Numbered from the stretch's first letter, positions 44,602 to 54,403 are shown. The stretch is DNA of 64,000 nucleotides from Methanobacterium sp. UBA294 (GCA_002494495.1 DACB01000007.1:32501-96500), one strand, 5' to 3'. Notes: generated by a model not told the origin, from the sequence alone. Program-made: numbers and translations.

Positions 44602-44997
44602 TTACACTAATTTTTTACCTGCATCCCCTACTTTAACAGAAAAAACTTCTTCAATATTAATAACTATGGCAGCTTTTGGCTTGGGTGCCAATGGAGCTGT
44701 TTCTTTAATCCATTTAATTACCTGATCATAATAATCTCCAGATTTATGGATTTTAACAGTTCCTTTAAATTGGTAAGGATATTTTGCAGCATCATGCATT
44801 ACGAAGGCTACTTTTGGATTGGCTTTCAGATTTGCATGTGTTTTAATCATGTAATTGTCTGCAACTAGAACTGTTTTATTATCCAATGGTTTAATGTTTC
44901 CAATGGGCACTACATTCGGTACACCATCTGTAGTGGCAGTTGCAAAATATGCTCTGTTTTCTTCTATAATTTTCATCATTTCTTTAGTCATTACCAT
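44602..44997 (-). CDS. PNPOx-fold (split-barrel flavin) protein
   Basis: 131 residues from the ATG at 44997, eight bases after GGTG. The sequence starts TKEMMKIIEENRAYFATA and carries GVPNVVPIGNIK and the central KANPKVAFVMHD segment typical of small flavin-binding split barrels. It lies 21 bases upstream of ftr and is probably co-transcribed, but its role in methanogenesis is not established. Confidence 0.82.
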   Translation of the reverse strand: MVMTKEMMKIIEENRAYFATATTDGVPNVVPIGNIKPLDNKTVLVADNYMIKTHANLKANPKVAFVMHDAAKYPYQFKGTVKIHKSGDYYDQVIKWIKETAPLAPKPKAAIVINIEEVFSVKVGDAGKKLV

Positions 44998-45149
44998 TTC
45001 TAATACACCTCTTAGATACAAATTCGGAAATATTCTATCTATATAGCTGTAAGATCATAGTTGGCAATCCTTTTTATATTTTTATAAATTAATCTCAGAA
45101 CTGAGAATGTCAGATCACCAAATGATATTCTGTTGATTTCCATCTATTA

Positions 45150-46163
45150 CTAAATTTTTGTTATCTTATCCATCACCCCTGATCCAAAGTAGGGTAACAT
45201 TAAGATACCCAGGAATGAAGGCATCCAAAAGGATATTAACCTCTCTATTATGGTGGCAGCTGCACTTATTGATGGTGGAATACCAGCTGCTGAAAAGAGG
45301 ATTATCATCATTCCATCTACAGCACCCACCCCACCGGGAATCAGGGGAACCAAACCAATAAGGGTTGCTATTACAAATACAACTGCTATTAATTCCAGGG
45401 AAATCGGAGTGTTAAAGGCCAGGAAAACTATGTAAACCCTGATTATCTCCACAAACCAGATTAAAAAGGACAGGGGAAGGGCATAGAAAAATATTCTCCT
45501 GTTATTTAACAGGGTTCTGATGCTGTTTTGAAATCCAAGAAGTCCATTTAAAGCCTTCTCCTCCAGTTTACTATGGTCTTTTTTTGAAAACCTTTTTATA
45601 ACATTCACAACCCATCTAGTGATCTTTTCCCCTATTTTCCGATTTAAACACATGTAAAGGGCTGTTATAAGCAGTACAAAGAGCAGTATCAAGGAAAAGA
45701 TCAGCGTGTTAACCATAAATTGATCTAAATGGAGATACAGGACCGCATAGATTATGGTAACGATAGCCAGCAAAAAAAGTGGAAAAGTATCCAAACCCTT
45801 ATCAGCTATAACTGTGGCAAATGAACTTTCCATTGGACATTTAGCATATTTACCTAAAATATACCCCCTTACTGGTTCTCCTCCACCCCGTGCACTGGGA
45901 GTTATGTTGTTTACCGCCATACCCACCAGTAGTATTGGTAACAGGGTTAATTTTTTAATTTTTATATTCACCACACGGATGTTGATGGACCATCTTTCTG
46001 TCCAGAGACCGAAGAGCAGGAACTGAATTAAAAATGCCAGAACAACATACCAGGGATTGGCCATCTCCATGGCATTCAAAACCTCTTCAGGCCCAATCAA
46101 TAGTACCAGCACTGCCAGTACACCTATTCCCAGGGCTAAAAGGATCAAAGTTTGATATTTCAT
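45150..46163 (-). CDS. UPF0104 / flippase-like LPG-synthase transmembrane family protein
   Basis: 337 residues, about eight transmembrane helices. Family segments: ITPSARGGGEPVRGYIL, then FATVIADKGLDTFPLF, and GLVPLIPGGVGAVDGMM. It resembles the membrane part of lysylphosphatidylglycerol synthase without the catalytic domain. Probably acts on lipid-linked intermediates; not proven. An AAGGT ribosome site precedes the ATG. Confidence 0.85.
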   Translation of the reverse strand: MKYQTLILLALGIGVLAVLVLLIGPEEVLNAMEMANPWYVVLAFLIQFLLFGLWTERWSINIRVVNIKIKKLTLLPILLVGMAVNNITPSARGGGEPVRGYILGKYAKCPMESSFATVIADKGLDTFPLFLLAIVTIIYAVLYLHLDQFMVNTLIFSLILLFVLLITALYMCLNRKIGEKITRWVVNVIKRFSKKDHSKLEEKALNGLLGFQNSIRTLLNNRRIFFYALPLSFLIWFVEIIRVYIVFLAFNTPISLELIAVVFVIATLIGLVPLIPGGVGAVDGMMIILFSAAGIPPSISAAATIIERLISFWMPSFLGILMLPYFGSGVMDKITKI

Positions 46164-46222
46164 GTAATACCTTCATACTTCAAAATGTTCATGAAAAAAT
46201 TCTCATCCTATTACTATTGGAT

Positions 46223-46305
46223 GAAATAGAACTTAAATTTTGTTTAGAATTATTCAAAGAAATAGCTTAAATTTTTTTAGAATTCATGCTAGAAATAGAA
46301 CTTGA
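46223..46305. repeat. Three degenerate direct repeats, period 33-36 bp
   Basis: GAAATAGAACTTAAATTT at 46223, GAAATAGCTTAAATTT at 46259 and GAAATAGAACTTGAATTT at 46292, each followed by a TTTAGAATT- or TTATTATG-like tail. They lie in the 236-base gap upstream of the UPF0104 gene. Confidence 0.7.
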
Positions 46306-46399
46306 ATTTATTATGATAATGGGTTATGATCATCGAATTTTAAAATAAACTGAAATTTAACTGGTAATAAAAATAAAAAGAAGTAAATGGTGTTATCAG

Positions 46400-46777
46400 T
46401 TATGGAGCTCCTCCAGCGCCACCTAAATTCTTTCCAGTGTAAGCATCAATTTCTATTTGCCCTACAGAACTGCCGTTAATTAATACTGGTACGATGTAGA
46501 TTTTCTTCCCATCTTCTTCTACTAATCGCGGAGTTCCAGCCGTTGCATTCGGTTCTTCTATGTATTGTTGAGCAATATTTTGAGCTTCTTGAGCAGATAT
46601 CATATTTTGACCTGTTTCATTTTGTGATGTATTTGTCTGTGATGTGTTGTTAATTTGGTTAATATCACTATTATTTTGGTTGTTTGGCGTTAGCTGGTTA
46701 AAACCAGCATATATTCCTGCAGCTACAACTACCACTATTATTAATGCCAGTATTGCTAATGTTGGTTTATTGACCAT
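46400..46777 (-). CDS. Membrane-anchored PepSY-like protein
   Basis: 125 residues. An N-terminal hydrophobic anchor (LAILALIIVVVVAAGIYAG) is followed by an Asn/Gln/Thr-rich linker. A single PepSY-type domain follows (ISAQEAQNIAQQYI, later GQIEIDAYTGKNLGG). PepSY domains inhibit or sequester peptidases in characterised cases. AGGAGG precedes the ATG. Confidence 0.8.
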   Translation of the reverse strand: MVNKPTLAILALIIVVVVAAGIYAGFNQLTPNNQNNSDINQINNTSQTNTSQNETGQNMISAQEAQNIAQQYIEEPNATAGTPRLVEEDGKKIYIVPVLINGSSVGQIEIDAYTGKNLGGAGGAP

Positions 46778-46990
46778 GTTTCTCCTCCTTTATATTAGAT
46801 TGGATTGTATCATACATAAGTTTTAGTATTGGTATGATTCCTGTCTCATTTAGATTTTTTTTCTAGTGGAAAATGTAGTTAGATAAACTTATTCTATTTA
46901 AACCTTTGGTTAAAAATAGGAACCGATCAACTTTAGAAATGCTATTTGAATCCTAGTTTGCCTTTAAAATAATCTTAGAGTGAATTTGAA

Positions 46991-47461
46991 TTAAAGGTAA
47001 TGAACTTCATGACTTAAATCATCCTCATCTAGTAATACCACAGTTTTATCACCTGTTAAATATCCGCATGTCTCACCCGGATTTATCAGCATGGTTTCAC
47101 CTTCTCTAATTTCAATTTGATGGGTGTGTCCAGTTACAACCACGTCATATTTACTGCATCCCATGAGAGACTCCACCAGTGCGGGATTTGTACCGTGTAT
47201 CACTGCAAATTGAAGGTTATCAATTGATATTTCATTAAAATCATCCAGGTAACACATGTTCTGGTAAACCTTCCTTAAACCATCTCTTTCACCATCGTTG
47301 TTTCCGAATATAGCTAAAAAAGGAGATTTCAGTTTTAGAAATTCCCTGGCAGTAAATGGTGATATCAAATCTCCAGCATGAATAACTGCCTGGACATTTT
47401 CACTGTTAAAGTACTCAACCGCCTTTTTTATGGCTTCTATATTATCATGACTGTCCGACAT
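46991..47461 (-). CDS. MJ0936/YfcE-type metallophosphoesterase
   Basis: 156 residues from the first ATG. All metal-binding blocks are present: SDSHDN, HAGDLIS, FGNNDGE and GHTHQ. Family members are phosphodiesterases with unclear natural substrates. The in-frame sequence immediately upstream still encodes the expected first beta-strand (KIIGI before MSDSH) but has no ATG, GTG or TTG. A rare ATT start at 47473 behind AGGGGG is possible. Confidence 0.88.
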   Translation of the reverse strand: MSDSHDNIEAIKKAVEYFNSENVQAVIHAGDLISPFTAREFLKLKSPFLAIFGNNDGERDGLRKVYQNMCYLDDFNEISIDNLQFAVIHGTNPALVESLMGCSKYDVVVTGHTHQIEIREGETMLINPGETCGYLTGDKTVVLLDEDDLSHEVHYL

Positions 47462-47632
47462 TATACCTATAATCTTACGGCCCCCTGATCCTTATTTTAA
47501 AGATTATACTATAAATTTTTTTGGTGCAGTGATCCATAATAAAAAAATTTTCATTTTTATAGAATTGATTATTTTACCAAGTTCCGACATAACACAATAA
47601 TATAGCAATTATTATTAAAAGGAGGGTAAAAA

Positions 47633-48424
47633 ATGGTTGATTTTTTGACACTATTAATTGTAGGGATAGTGATCCTGATTATTTTAGGGCTTTCGGTTCG
47701 TATCGTCAATCAGTATGAAAGAGGAGTCGTTTTCCGTCTTGGAAAAGTTATCGGTGTAAGGGATCCGGGTCTTCGGCTCATAATTCCCCTGGTTGATAGG
47801 ATGGTCAAGCCATCACTGAGGATAGTTACCATGCCAGTCCCGGCCCAGAAAATTATCACCCAGGACAACGTGACCATTGATGTGGCTGCTGTGGCATATT
47901 TCAAAGTAACTGATGCGTATAAAGCAGTTGTGGAAATTGAAAACTATAACAGTGCGGTTAATCAGATCGCCCAGACTACCGTGAGGAGCGTGGTTGGGCA
48001 GTATTCCCTAGACGAAATACTAACGGAAACAGCAAAGTTGAACACCAGCATCCAGAAAATAATTGACGGACATAGCGAACCATGGGGTATTAAAGTAACA
48101 ACTGTGGAAATTAAGGATATTAAATTACCTGAAAGTATGCAAAGAGCCATAGCTTTGCAGGCTGAAGCAGAAAGAGAGAAAAGAGCTAAGATCATCTCTG
48201 CTGAGGGTGAGTTCCTCGCTGCCGGGAAACTGGGAGATGCTGCAGACATCATAACCGAACATCCCGTGGCCTTGCAACTGCGTATCATGCAGGTCTTAAG
48301 CAACATCGCAGCAGAGAAAAACTCTACCATAGTCTTCCCTGCCCAGTTACTTAATAGTATAAGGGATATAAAAGACTTCCTTGGTTCTGAACTGGGTACC
48401 ATAGATAAGGATCAAAATAAGTAA
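47633..48424 (+). CDS. SPFH/band-7 (stomatin/slipin-like) membrane protein
   Basis: 263 residues. An N-terminal membrane anchor (residues 5-26) is followed by the band-7 domain (NQYERGVVFRLGKV, then PVPAQKIITQDNVTIDVAAVA) and a coiled-coil region (AIALQAEAEREKRAKIISAEGE). An excellent ribosome site (AAAAGGAGGG) precedes the ATG. Such proteins form oligomeric membrane scaffolds. The usual NfeD partner is not adjacent. Confidence 0.93.
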   Translation: MVDFLTLLIVGIVILIILGLSVRIVNQYERGVVFRLGKVIGVRDPGLRLIIPLVDRMVKPSLRIVTMPVPAQKIITQDNVTIDVAAVAYFKVTDAYKAVVEIENYNSAVNQIAQTTVRSVVGQYSLDEILTETAKLNTSIQKIIDGHSEPWGIKVTTVEIKDIKLPESMQRAIALQAEAEREKRAKIISAEGEFLAAGKLGDAADIITEHPVALQLRIMQVLSNIAAEKNSTIVFPAQLLNSIRDIKDFLGSELGTIDKDQNK

Positions 48425-48554
48425 GAATTGGAGGATGCAATAAATCGGGGCGAACATTTTCTATTTAGAAGATGTTTTTTATGTCCCCAATTATTTTTAA
48501 ATAGGCATTCCACTATCTTTCCAGATGCATATGAGTACCCAGGTTAAACTCAAT

Positions 48555-49169
48555 TTAAATGGTTTTAAGAATTTTATATGCTAACTGGATATGTTTGGAT
48601 CCTTCATCAGTGCATGGACCGTGACCTGGTAGGAGGTATTTGACCTCAAGTTTACTTAGCCTTTTTAATGATTCCCTCATATCTTGGACATTACCACCCA
48701 GATCCATCCGGCCGAAACCACCATCTGTAAACACCGTATCCCCGGAGATAAGAGTTTTACCATCATAAAGGCATATCCCTCCCCGGGTGTGTCCGGGTGT
48801 GTGCAGAACTTCGAAATCATGGATTTTATCTCCTTCCTGGAGTTTCCAGTCTACTTTCATCTTCCCCATGGATTCTCCAAACATTATGGCTGCTGTGGCT
48901 ATATCATCACCATTTTCCATGGCTTGTGCATCTTCCTGGTGCATGGCAACCTTTAAATCGAGGCATTGATTACCTCCGACGTGGTCATAATGGTTATGGG
49001 TATTTACAATTAATGATAGGTCGTCAAGATTTACACCGGCCTCCTGAATTGATTTAAGGATGTAATCCATGTTCTTACCCGTACCAGTATCAATCAGAAC
49101 ATCCTGGAAAACATAGACGTTACAATCAACATTACCTTCAACCATTACGATTCCATTGATTTTTCGCAT
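48555..49169 (-). CDS. MBL-fold metallo-hydrolase
   Basis: 204 residues. The HxHxDH motif is VNTHNHYDHVGG; further histidines are in HTPGHTRGGICLY and LPGHGP. This is the glyoxalase II-like hydrolase class; the substrate is unknown. AGGGAG precedes the ATG. Confidence 0.9.
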   Translation of the reverse strand: MRKINGIVMVEGNVDCNVYVFQDVLIDTGTGKNMDYILKSIQEAGVNLDDLSLIVNTHNHYDHVGGNQCLDLKVAMHQEDAQAMENGDDIATAAIMFGESMGKMKVDWKLQEGDKIHDFEVLHTPGHTRGGICLYDGKTLISGDTVFTDGGFGRMDLGGNVQDMRESLKRLSKLEVKYLLPGHGPCTDEGSKHIQLAYKILKTI

Positions 49170-49221
49170 GTAACACTCCCTTAAAAGAAGAACTAAAAAT
49201 TAAGACATAAAAATTAGAAAG

Positions 49222-49364
<143 letters not shown>

Positions 49365-49401
49365 TGATATTAAAAAATATCGGTTTATATCTATTTTAAA
49401 A

Positions 49402-49473
<72 letters not shown>

Positions 49474-49577
49474 ATAGTAGTAAAATGTACTTTTGTTGAT
49501 ATTTAAACCTTACTACTCAAATATAATAATCCTAAAAAAAGCAAACATCCCAGTTAAGTCCTATAAAAGGAAATAAC

Positions 49578-49967
49578 CTATTTAGTATCGTATAAAATTA
49601 TTATATCCGTGGCATTAACCTGAGGAGGATATGTATTCATCATGAAACCATTGAATCTGATTTCTATCTTCTGGCCGGGATGTAAGTCATTTACATTTGC
49701 CTTTACCAGATTTTTACCATATTTATGATATACTGTGGTATTTTTATTAATTATAATGGATACATTCTGGGATTGTGAAGCACCAGTTTGAAATCCTTCC
49801 ACCAAAATAGAAGTAATTGTGTTAGAATCTTCATGAGAATTATCGCTGCATAAACCAATGATTACTCCATTCATATCAATCCGTTCACTACCAGTAGCTG
49901 TAAATGCGCCGTAAACAACGCCTAAAAATAATACAAGGAGCAGTACTATTACGGTTATAACCCTCAT
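49578..49967 (-). CDS. Small secreted or membrane-anchored protein of unknown function
   Basis: 129 residues. An N-terminal hydrophobic segment (VITVIVLLLVLFLGVVYGAF) looks like a signal or anchor, followed by a beta-rich domain with repeated ISILVEGF- and IEIRFNGF-like strands, reminiscent of an OB-fold. GGAAGGGAT precedes the ATG. No family recognised with confidence. Confidence 0.6.
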   Translation of the reverse strand: MRVITVIVLLLVLFLGVVYGAFTATGSERIDMNGVIIGLCSDNSHEDSNTITSILVEGFQTGASQSQNVSIIINKNTTVYHKYGKNLVKANVNDLHPGQKIEIRFNGFMMNTYPPQVNATDIIILYDTK

Positions 49968-50197
49968 TTTATCCCTTCCATGATAACAGCGAAATTGTTT
50001 TAGTGATCGTTTTATTAATTATTTTGTTCATCCTTTAATAGTTTTCGCTAAAATGATAAGTTTTTCATGAATAATTTGCCATTATGAGATAGATCAAATA
50101 TCAATAAAATAAATAGGTGATCAAAACCATGATAAATATAAAATAAAGGTAAGTTTGGAAAAAAAATAAAAAATACAAGAATTATAAATGGTATTAA

Positions 50198-50908
50198 TTA
50201 CTCTTTATTGTTTATAACCTTAATCGCCCTTTCTAAAGCAGATTCAAATCCCTGTGATTCACCATTTGAATTTTTCAAAGCTTCTTCAAGGTATGGGAGT
50301 GCTCTTTCATCCCCTATAATTTCCAGTGCATTTGCTGCGTTAATCCGGACCAGGTAATGGTCATCATTTAACGATTTAATTAGTGATTGTAATGCGGAGT
50401 TATCACCTATCTTTCCCAGTGATGTGACTGTACAGGCACGTATAAGGTAATTTTCCTCGTTTAAAATATCTGCTAATGGTTTAACGGCTTCAATAGCCCC
50501 TAGATTTCCCAGTGCATCTACAACTTCACATCTAACACTTAAATCCCCATCCTTTAATGCAGCGATTATGGGATTTACCGCTCTTTTATCCCCTATAACA
50601 CCCAGAGCCAGTACAGCAGTCTCTCGGACGTGCCAGTATTCATCTTTCAATAGCTTTATCAGCGGTTCAACTGCTTTTTTATTCCCGATCCTGCCTAGTG
50701 AAAGTACGGCAGCTTTACGGACAGGCCAGTATTCATCGTCTAAAAGCTGAATTAAAGGTTCAACAGCCTCATCTCCAGCACAGATATCGCCCAGTATATA
50801 TGCTGCTTTTTCACGTGTTTTCTTATCTTCATTAATATCTATCGCCTTAATAAGACCACTAATATCCTTCAATTTCCTCATTTTTTCGAGATCTGAATTA
50901 GAAAACAT
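50198..50908 (-). CDS. HEAT-repeat protein
   Basis: 236 residues composed of about seven HEAT repeats of 31 residues, such as AVEPLIQLLDDEYWPVRKAA and AVEPLIKLLKDEYWHVRETA. It resembles PBS-lyase-type HEAT proteins, which act as protein-interaction scaffolds or with cofactor lyases; no catalytic part is present. AGGAAGGG precedes the ATG. The unannotated 230 bases upstream of the previous gene (49968-50197) are AT-rich without a clear feature. Confidence 0.88.
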   Translation of the reverse strand: MFSNSDLEKMRKLKDISGLIKAIDINEDKKTREKAAYILGDICAGDEAVEPLIQLLDDEYWPVRKAAVLSLGRIGNKKAVEPLIKLLKDEYWHVRETAVLALGVIGDKRAVNPIIAALKDGDLSVRCEVVDALGNLGAIEAVKPLADILNEENYLIRACTVTSLGKIGDNSALQSLIKSLNDDHYLVRINAANALEIIGDERALPYLEEALKNSNGESQGFESALERAIKVINNKE

Positions 50909-50951
50909 GATAACCCTTCCTATCCATGGTTAAATTTAAATTCCGATTTAT

Positions 50952-51734
50952 TTATCCCAGCTTAAACATTTCATCTGCCATTACCAGATTCAAAGCCTTT
51001 TCAACAGCCACAAGGCTTGATTGTATGAGTAAAGTGGGTAAACTGACCCTAGCGACTCCCAGATTTTTTAAATCCTGGATTTTAAAATTTTTAATATTAT
51101 AGGGAAGACCCGCAGCAATGCTGACTGGTCCATCAACTCCTTTAGTGATCTGTTTGACTTCCTCCAGGGTTTCCACGTAAGTGATGAATGTCAGGTCTGC
51201 CCCTGCAAGTAAATATTGATTGGCACGTTCTATTGCCATCTCCAGACCTTCATCCCTGCTTTCAGTTGATCTTAAGGCATCGGTTCTGCCGTTGATTATG
51301 AAATCTTGGCAACTCTTTACTTCTGCTATCTCCCGGGCCACCATGATCTTCTGCATCATCAAATCCTCATCGGCAACAGTCCCATTTCCATCGGGGATTT
51401 GATCCTCTAAATTAAGTCCTGCAACACCTGCTTCTATAAATCTTTCCACAGTATCCAGCACTTCCTCAGGACCACCGTACCCATCTTCCGCATCTGCCAT
51501 AACCGGGATATTTACTGATTCAGTTATTTTCCGGGTCCAATAAATGTTTTCTTCAAGGGTAACATCCGTCTCCTTTTCATATCCGGATGATAATGCAAAA
51601 CTGTAACCAGAACACTGAACAGCTTTAAACCCCGAGCTTTCAATTAATTTCGCACTGGCTGGATCGTATGCGTCAGGCATGATTAGTGTTTCATTTGAAT
51701 TTAGGAGCTTTTTCAGTTTTTGACTTTTGTTCAT
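50952..51734 (-). CDS. Isocitrate lyase / PEP mutase superfamily protein
   Basis: 260 residues forming the TIM-barrel of the superfamily, with MPDAYDPASAKLIESSGF at the start, the metal-binding VMADAEDGYGG, and GVAGLNLEDQ. It lacks the long C-terminal extension of true isocitrate lyase. Family relatives act on 2-methylisocitrate, oxaloacetate or phosphonates; the substrate is not predictable. The catalytic KKCGH-type loop is not seen, so it may be a carboxy-PEP mutase-like homologue. Confidence 0.85.
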   Translation of the reverse strand: MNKSQKLKKLLNSNETLIMPDAYDPASAKLIESSGFKAVQCSGYSFALSSGYEKETDVTLEENIYWTRKITESVNIPVMADAEDGYGGPEEVLDTVERFIEAGVAGLNLEDQIPDGNGTVADEDLMMQKIMVAREIAEVKSCQDFIINGRTDALRSTESRDEGLEMAIERANQYLLAGADLTFITYVETLEEVKQITKGVDGPVSIAAGLPYNIKNFKIQDLKNLGVARVSLPTLLIQSSLVAVEKALNLVMADEMFKLG

Positions 51735-51843
51735 AGATTTGCCTTAATATTTCTGGTAATATTTTCGGTGCATAAGAAATATACAATCTCGAATATCTAT
51801 AAGTTATATTAAGATTTTTTATTAATTAATAAGTGTGGATTAA

Positions 51844-52407
51844 ATGATAAAAAATAGAGGAATTGCAATAATACTGGCTATTTTTACTTTTATAGCAGTT
51901 AGTATTCTCCTTACCATCTCCATATTTTATTTATTCGGCTATCCCCTCTCATCCATAGCAGAACATCAGCTCTATGTTTTCTTAGCGATACTGGCTGGTG
52001 CTTTAGTTGCTTCCATGGTATACGGGCGTGGCACCAAAGAAAGAGCTTCTAACGTTGCCAAGATCTTGAATAATTCATTAGGGATTTCTGTTGAAGAAAA
52101 GGTTATCTGGAAAGTATTGAACACCCTGGACCAGTTACCTCCCTTCGTGGTTAATAAATACGTAAAAATGAATATAAACGCTGCAGAAGAATTCAAGGAC
52201 CAGATAAAGGATCAAAGGAACAAATTATCTGATGATGACCTTTTAAAAATAAGGAAAATAATAGATACACCATCTGAAAAACTTCAACATGTATTGAAGG
52301 AGTTATATACAGAAACTGACATGGAACAGTTTAAAATTCTTGCAGAACCTGATGCAAAGCCCTTAATTGAGTTAAACTTAGAGGAATTAAAAAAAATTAT
52401 TGATTAA
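51844..52407 (+). CDS. Membrane-anchored helical protein of unknown function
   Basis: 187 residues. Two N-terminal transmembrane helices (IAIILAIFTFIAVSILLTIS and LYVFLAILAGALVASMVYG) are followed by a charged helical cytoplasmic domain. That part ends in an acidic, leucine-spaced helix (LIELNLEELKKII). Possible leaderless start. No family is recognised. Confidence 0.6.
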   Translation: MIKNRGIAIILAIFTFIAVSILLTISIFYLFGYPLSSIAEHQLYVFLAILAGALVASMVYGRGTKERASNVAKILNNSLGISVEEKVIWKVLNTLDQLPPFVVNKYVKMNINAAEEFKDQIKDQRNKLSDDDLLKIRKIIDTPSEKLQHVLKELYTETDMEQFKILAEPDAKPLIELNLEELKKIID

Positions 52408-52528
52408 TCAAATTTTTTTTGTAAGTATTTAATCATTTTAAACCCATTGCCGGTATACCATACAGTTATCAGGTTGAAAACAGTCATAATAAAATTTTAT
52501 CATAAGCCCATGGTAGTGGTAATTTCTT

Positions 52529-53134
52529 TCAATATAAACAAAATTCCATATTATAGATCCCTTTTTTTCCACCAATCCATGGTAATATCTTTTTATCATA
52601 TATTTTAAATCCGAATTTTTGGTAAAGTCCTAAAGCAGCCTCATTATATATATCAACATCTAAAACTGCTCTTTTACATTTATTCTTTTTGGCTATATCA
52701 AGGGATTTTTTTAAAATAAATTTACCCACACCTTTTCCTCTGCAATCATAATTTACAGCAACACTAGCTAAATATAAATCACAGTTATCAATAGAAGCAC
52801 AAAATATGGAATCAACCATATCAAAAAGAACTAATTTAAATGCAATTCTAAGGTTAAAAACTTTCTTATATAGACTAAAATTTCCAAATATACTTTTACC
52901 AGAACCAAAGGATATAACCAGAACCCCAAAAATCTTATTCTCAGTATTAGTGACAACATAAATATTTTCATGACCAAGATTATTTTTTCCTGCTTCCACT
53001 AATTTTCCTATTATTTTAACTGCATTTTGCCTGTTATTAAAATAAAATTCAAAGGTTTCACTATCTGTTTCATAAATCAATCCAGCAACCAAATTAATAT
53101 CATGCACTAATGGGTTAAATTTAACTAATTTCAT
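52529..53134 (-). CDS. GNAT family N-acetyltransferase (paralogue of 59834-60442)
   Basis: 201 residues. The acetyl-CoA loop is YDCRGKGVGKFILKKSLD, preceded by LASVAVN and followed by ALGLYQKFGF. The N-terminus (HDINLVAGLIYETDSETFEF) closely matches the gene at 59834-60442, so these are paralogues. Substrate unknown. AT-rich, with the 214-base gap downstream (53135-53348) otherwise empty. Confidence 0.9.
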   Translation of the reverse strand: MKLVKFNPLVHDINLVAGLIYETDSETFEFYFNNRQNAVKIIGKLVEAGKNNLGHENIYVVTNTENKIFGVLVISFGSGKSIFGNFSLYKKVFNLRIAFKLVLFDMVDSIFCASIDNCDLYLASVAVNYDCRGKGVGKFILKKSLDIAKKNKCKRAVLDVDIYNEAALGLYQKFGFKIYDKKILPWIGGKKGIYNMEFCLY

Positions 53135-53348
53135 ATGGTGAATATAATCCTTCTACATTGTAAAAGGTATATAATAAACTAAAATAATAGAAATTATTTA
53201 TTATTTTTAGGCTAATAAAAAATTTATCTATTAAGGATAATTAATCAAATAATTAAAAGACCCATTTAATATAATAAATTAAGTTTAACTATCTTTTAAC
53301 TACTGAATAGATTAATCGATGCTATATTGATTTTTAAAAAATTGTTAA

Positions 53349-53837
53349 TCAGATTCGCTTTTTTATTTTAAAAGCAAAATTTTCAGCATTTTTAAGATCT
53401 TCGGCATTAGGCCTGCCTTTATTTATACCCCCAAAGAGCCTGAGAAAACTATTGGTGTTGAAACCTGCACAAATAAATTCATCAATTACCAGGTAGCCTT
53501 TAACTTTTAATTTCTCTCTAAGCAAAGAATGACACTCTATTACATAATCATCGAGCATTTTTTGGCCACCAATCGCTATTGGAGCTCCGCAGGTTGAAAA
53601 AATAAATGTTTTCTTTCCTGTGGTTTGTAATAGTTCATCTGTAAATTCCAGGATTGATTCATGGTGTTTTGAACCATATATTCCCGATCCAAAACCTACC
53701 AAATCATAATATTGAATATCTTTTGGATTTATTTGTTCTGGCCATTTTATTTCCGCATCTAAAATTTCAGCAATTGACTTAGCAACCTTTTCTGTATTAT
53801 GGTGATGATAAGAATACAAAATAATTAATGATTTCAC
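53349..53837 (-). CDS. Flavodoxin-like protein (tandem copy 2)
   Basis: 162 residues. The flavin phosphate loop is SYHHHNTEKVAKSIAEIL, followed by DLVGFGSGIYGSKHHESILEF. It contains cysteines not shared with copy 1. The start is a GTG overlapping the stop of the upstream copy (GTGA). Menaquinone-dependent protoporphyrinogen-type flavodoxins share this pattern, but the role is unknown. Confidence 0.88.
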   Translation of the reverse strand: MKSLIILYSYHHHNTEKVAKSIAEILDAEIKWPEQINPKDIQYYDLVGFGSGIYGSKHHESILEFTDELLQTTGKKTFIFSTCGAPIAIGGQKMLDDYVIECHSLLREKLKVKGYLVIDEFICAGFNTNSFLRLFGGINKGRPNAEDLKNAENFAFKIKKRI

Positions 53838-54289
53838 TCTACCGATTTCTTAAGGTTTTGAGCAAATTCTTCGGCACGTTTAAGATCCTCAGCGTTAGGT
53901 CGTCCACGATTTAATCCTAATCCCCTAAATCCAAAAAATCCCTTACAGTGGAAGTCATCAAGGATTAGGTAGCCCTTTGATTCTAGTTTTTCTCTAAGAA
54001 GGTGATATTTTTCTCTTTTTGTATTTGCTTCCCCACCACTACTGGTTGAGAAAAGAAATGCTTTCTTATCTGTGACTCCAGGTAGTTTATCTACCAGTTC
54101 AAGGAGAGATTTGTGGTGTACTCCCCCGTAGATTCCTGATCCAAACCCTATTAAATCGTAATTTTGAAGCCTTTCTGGATTTATATCATCAGGGCATTTG
54201 ATATCTGCACCTAAAACATTGGCAATTGACTTAGCAACCTTTTCTGTATTTTGGTGATGATAAGAATATACAATAATTAATGATTCCAT
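53834..54289 (-). CDS. Flavodoxin-like protein (tandem copy 1)
   Basis: 151 residues, 50-60 percent similar to the next gene by eye: SYHHQNTEKVAKSIANVL and DLIGFGSGIYGGVHHKSLLEL. GGAG lies nine bases before the ATG. A structured intergenic element lies upstream of the start. Probably a single-electron carrier; tandem duplication with the following gene is clear. Confidence 0.88.
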   Translation of the reverse strand: MESLIIVYSYHHQNTEKVAKSIANVLGADIKCPDDINPERLQNYDLIGFGSGIYGGVHHKSLLELVDKLPGVTDKKAFLFSTSSGGEANTKREKYHLLREKLESKGYLILDDFHCKGFFGFRGLGLNRGRPNAEDLKRAEEFAQNLKKSVE

Positions 54290-54330
54290 TTTTTTAACAC
54301 TCCATTTAAATTATCAATTATTTTAAAAGT

Positions 54331-54403
54331 TGCCTGGTCCATGAAGCACATCTTAAGTGGTACACTTTCAAGGACCAGGTATCACACGGAGGCAGTTGTG
54401 TGA
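54331..54403. ncRNA. Structured intergenic element with two hairpins upstream of the tandem flavodoxins
   Basis: CCTGGTCC (54333-54340) pairs with GGACCAGG (54372-54379). The stem extends, after one mismatch, by TGAA/TTCA. A second hairpin is TCACAC (54382-54387) with GTGTGA (54398-54403). The loop sequence AGGCA (54390-54394) is complementary to TGCCT at 54331-54335, which could form a pseudoknot or alternative pairing. It matches no riboswitch I know. It could be a leader of the flavodoxin genes (minus strand) or a free RNA; direction is uncertain. Confidence 0.5.

Noticed and set aside
46034..46270. Plus-strand 78-codon frame at the start of the UPF0104 gene
   Set aside because: It overlaps the conserved N-terminus of the membrane protein and lacks a ribosome site.
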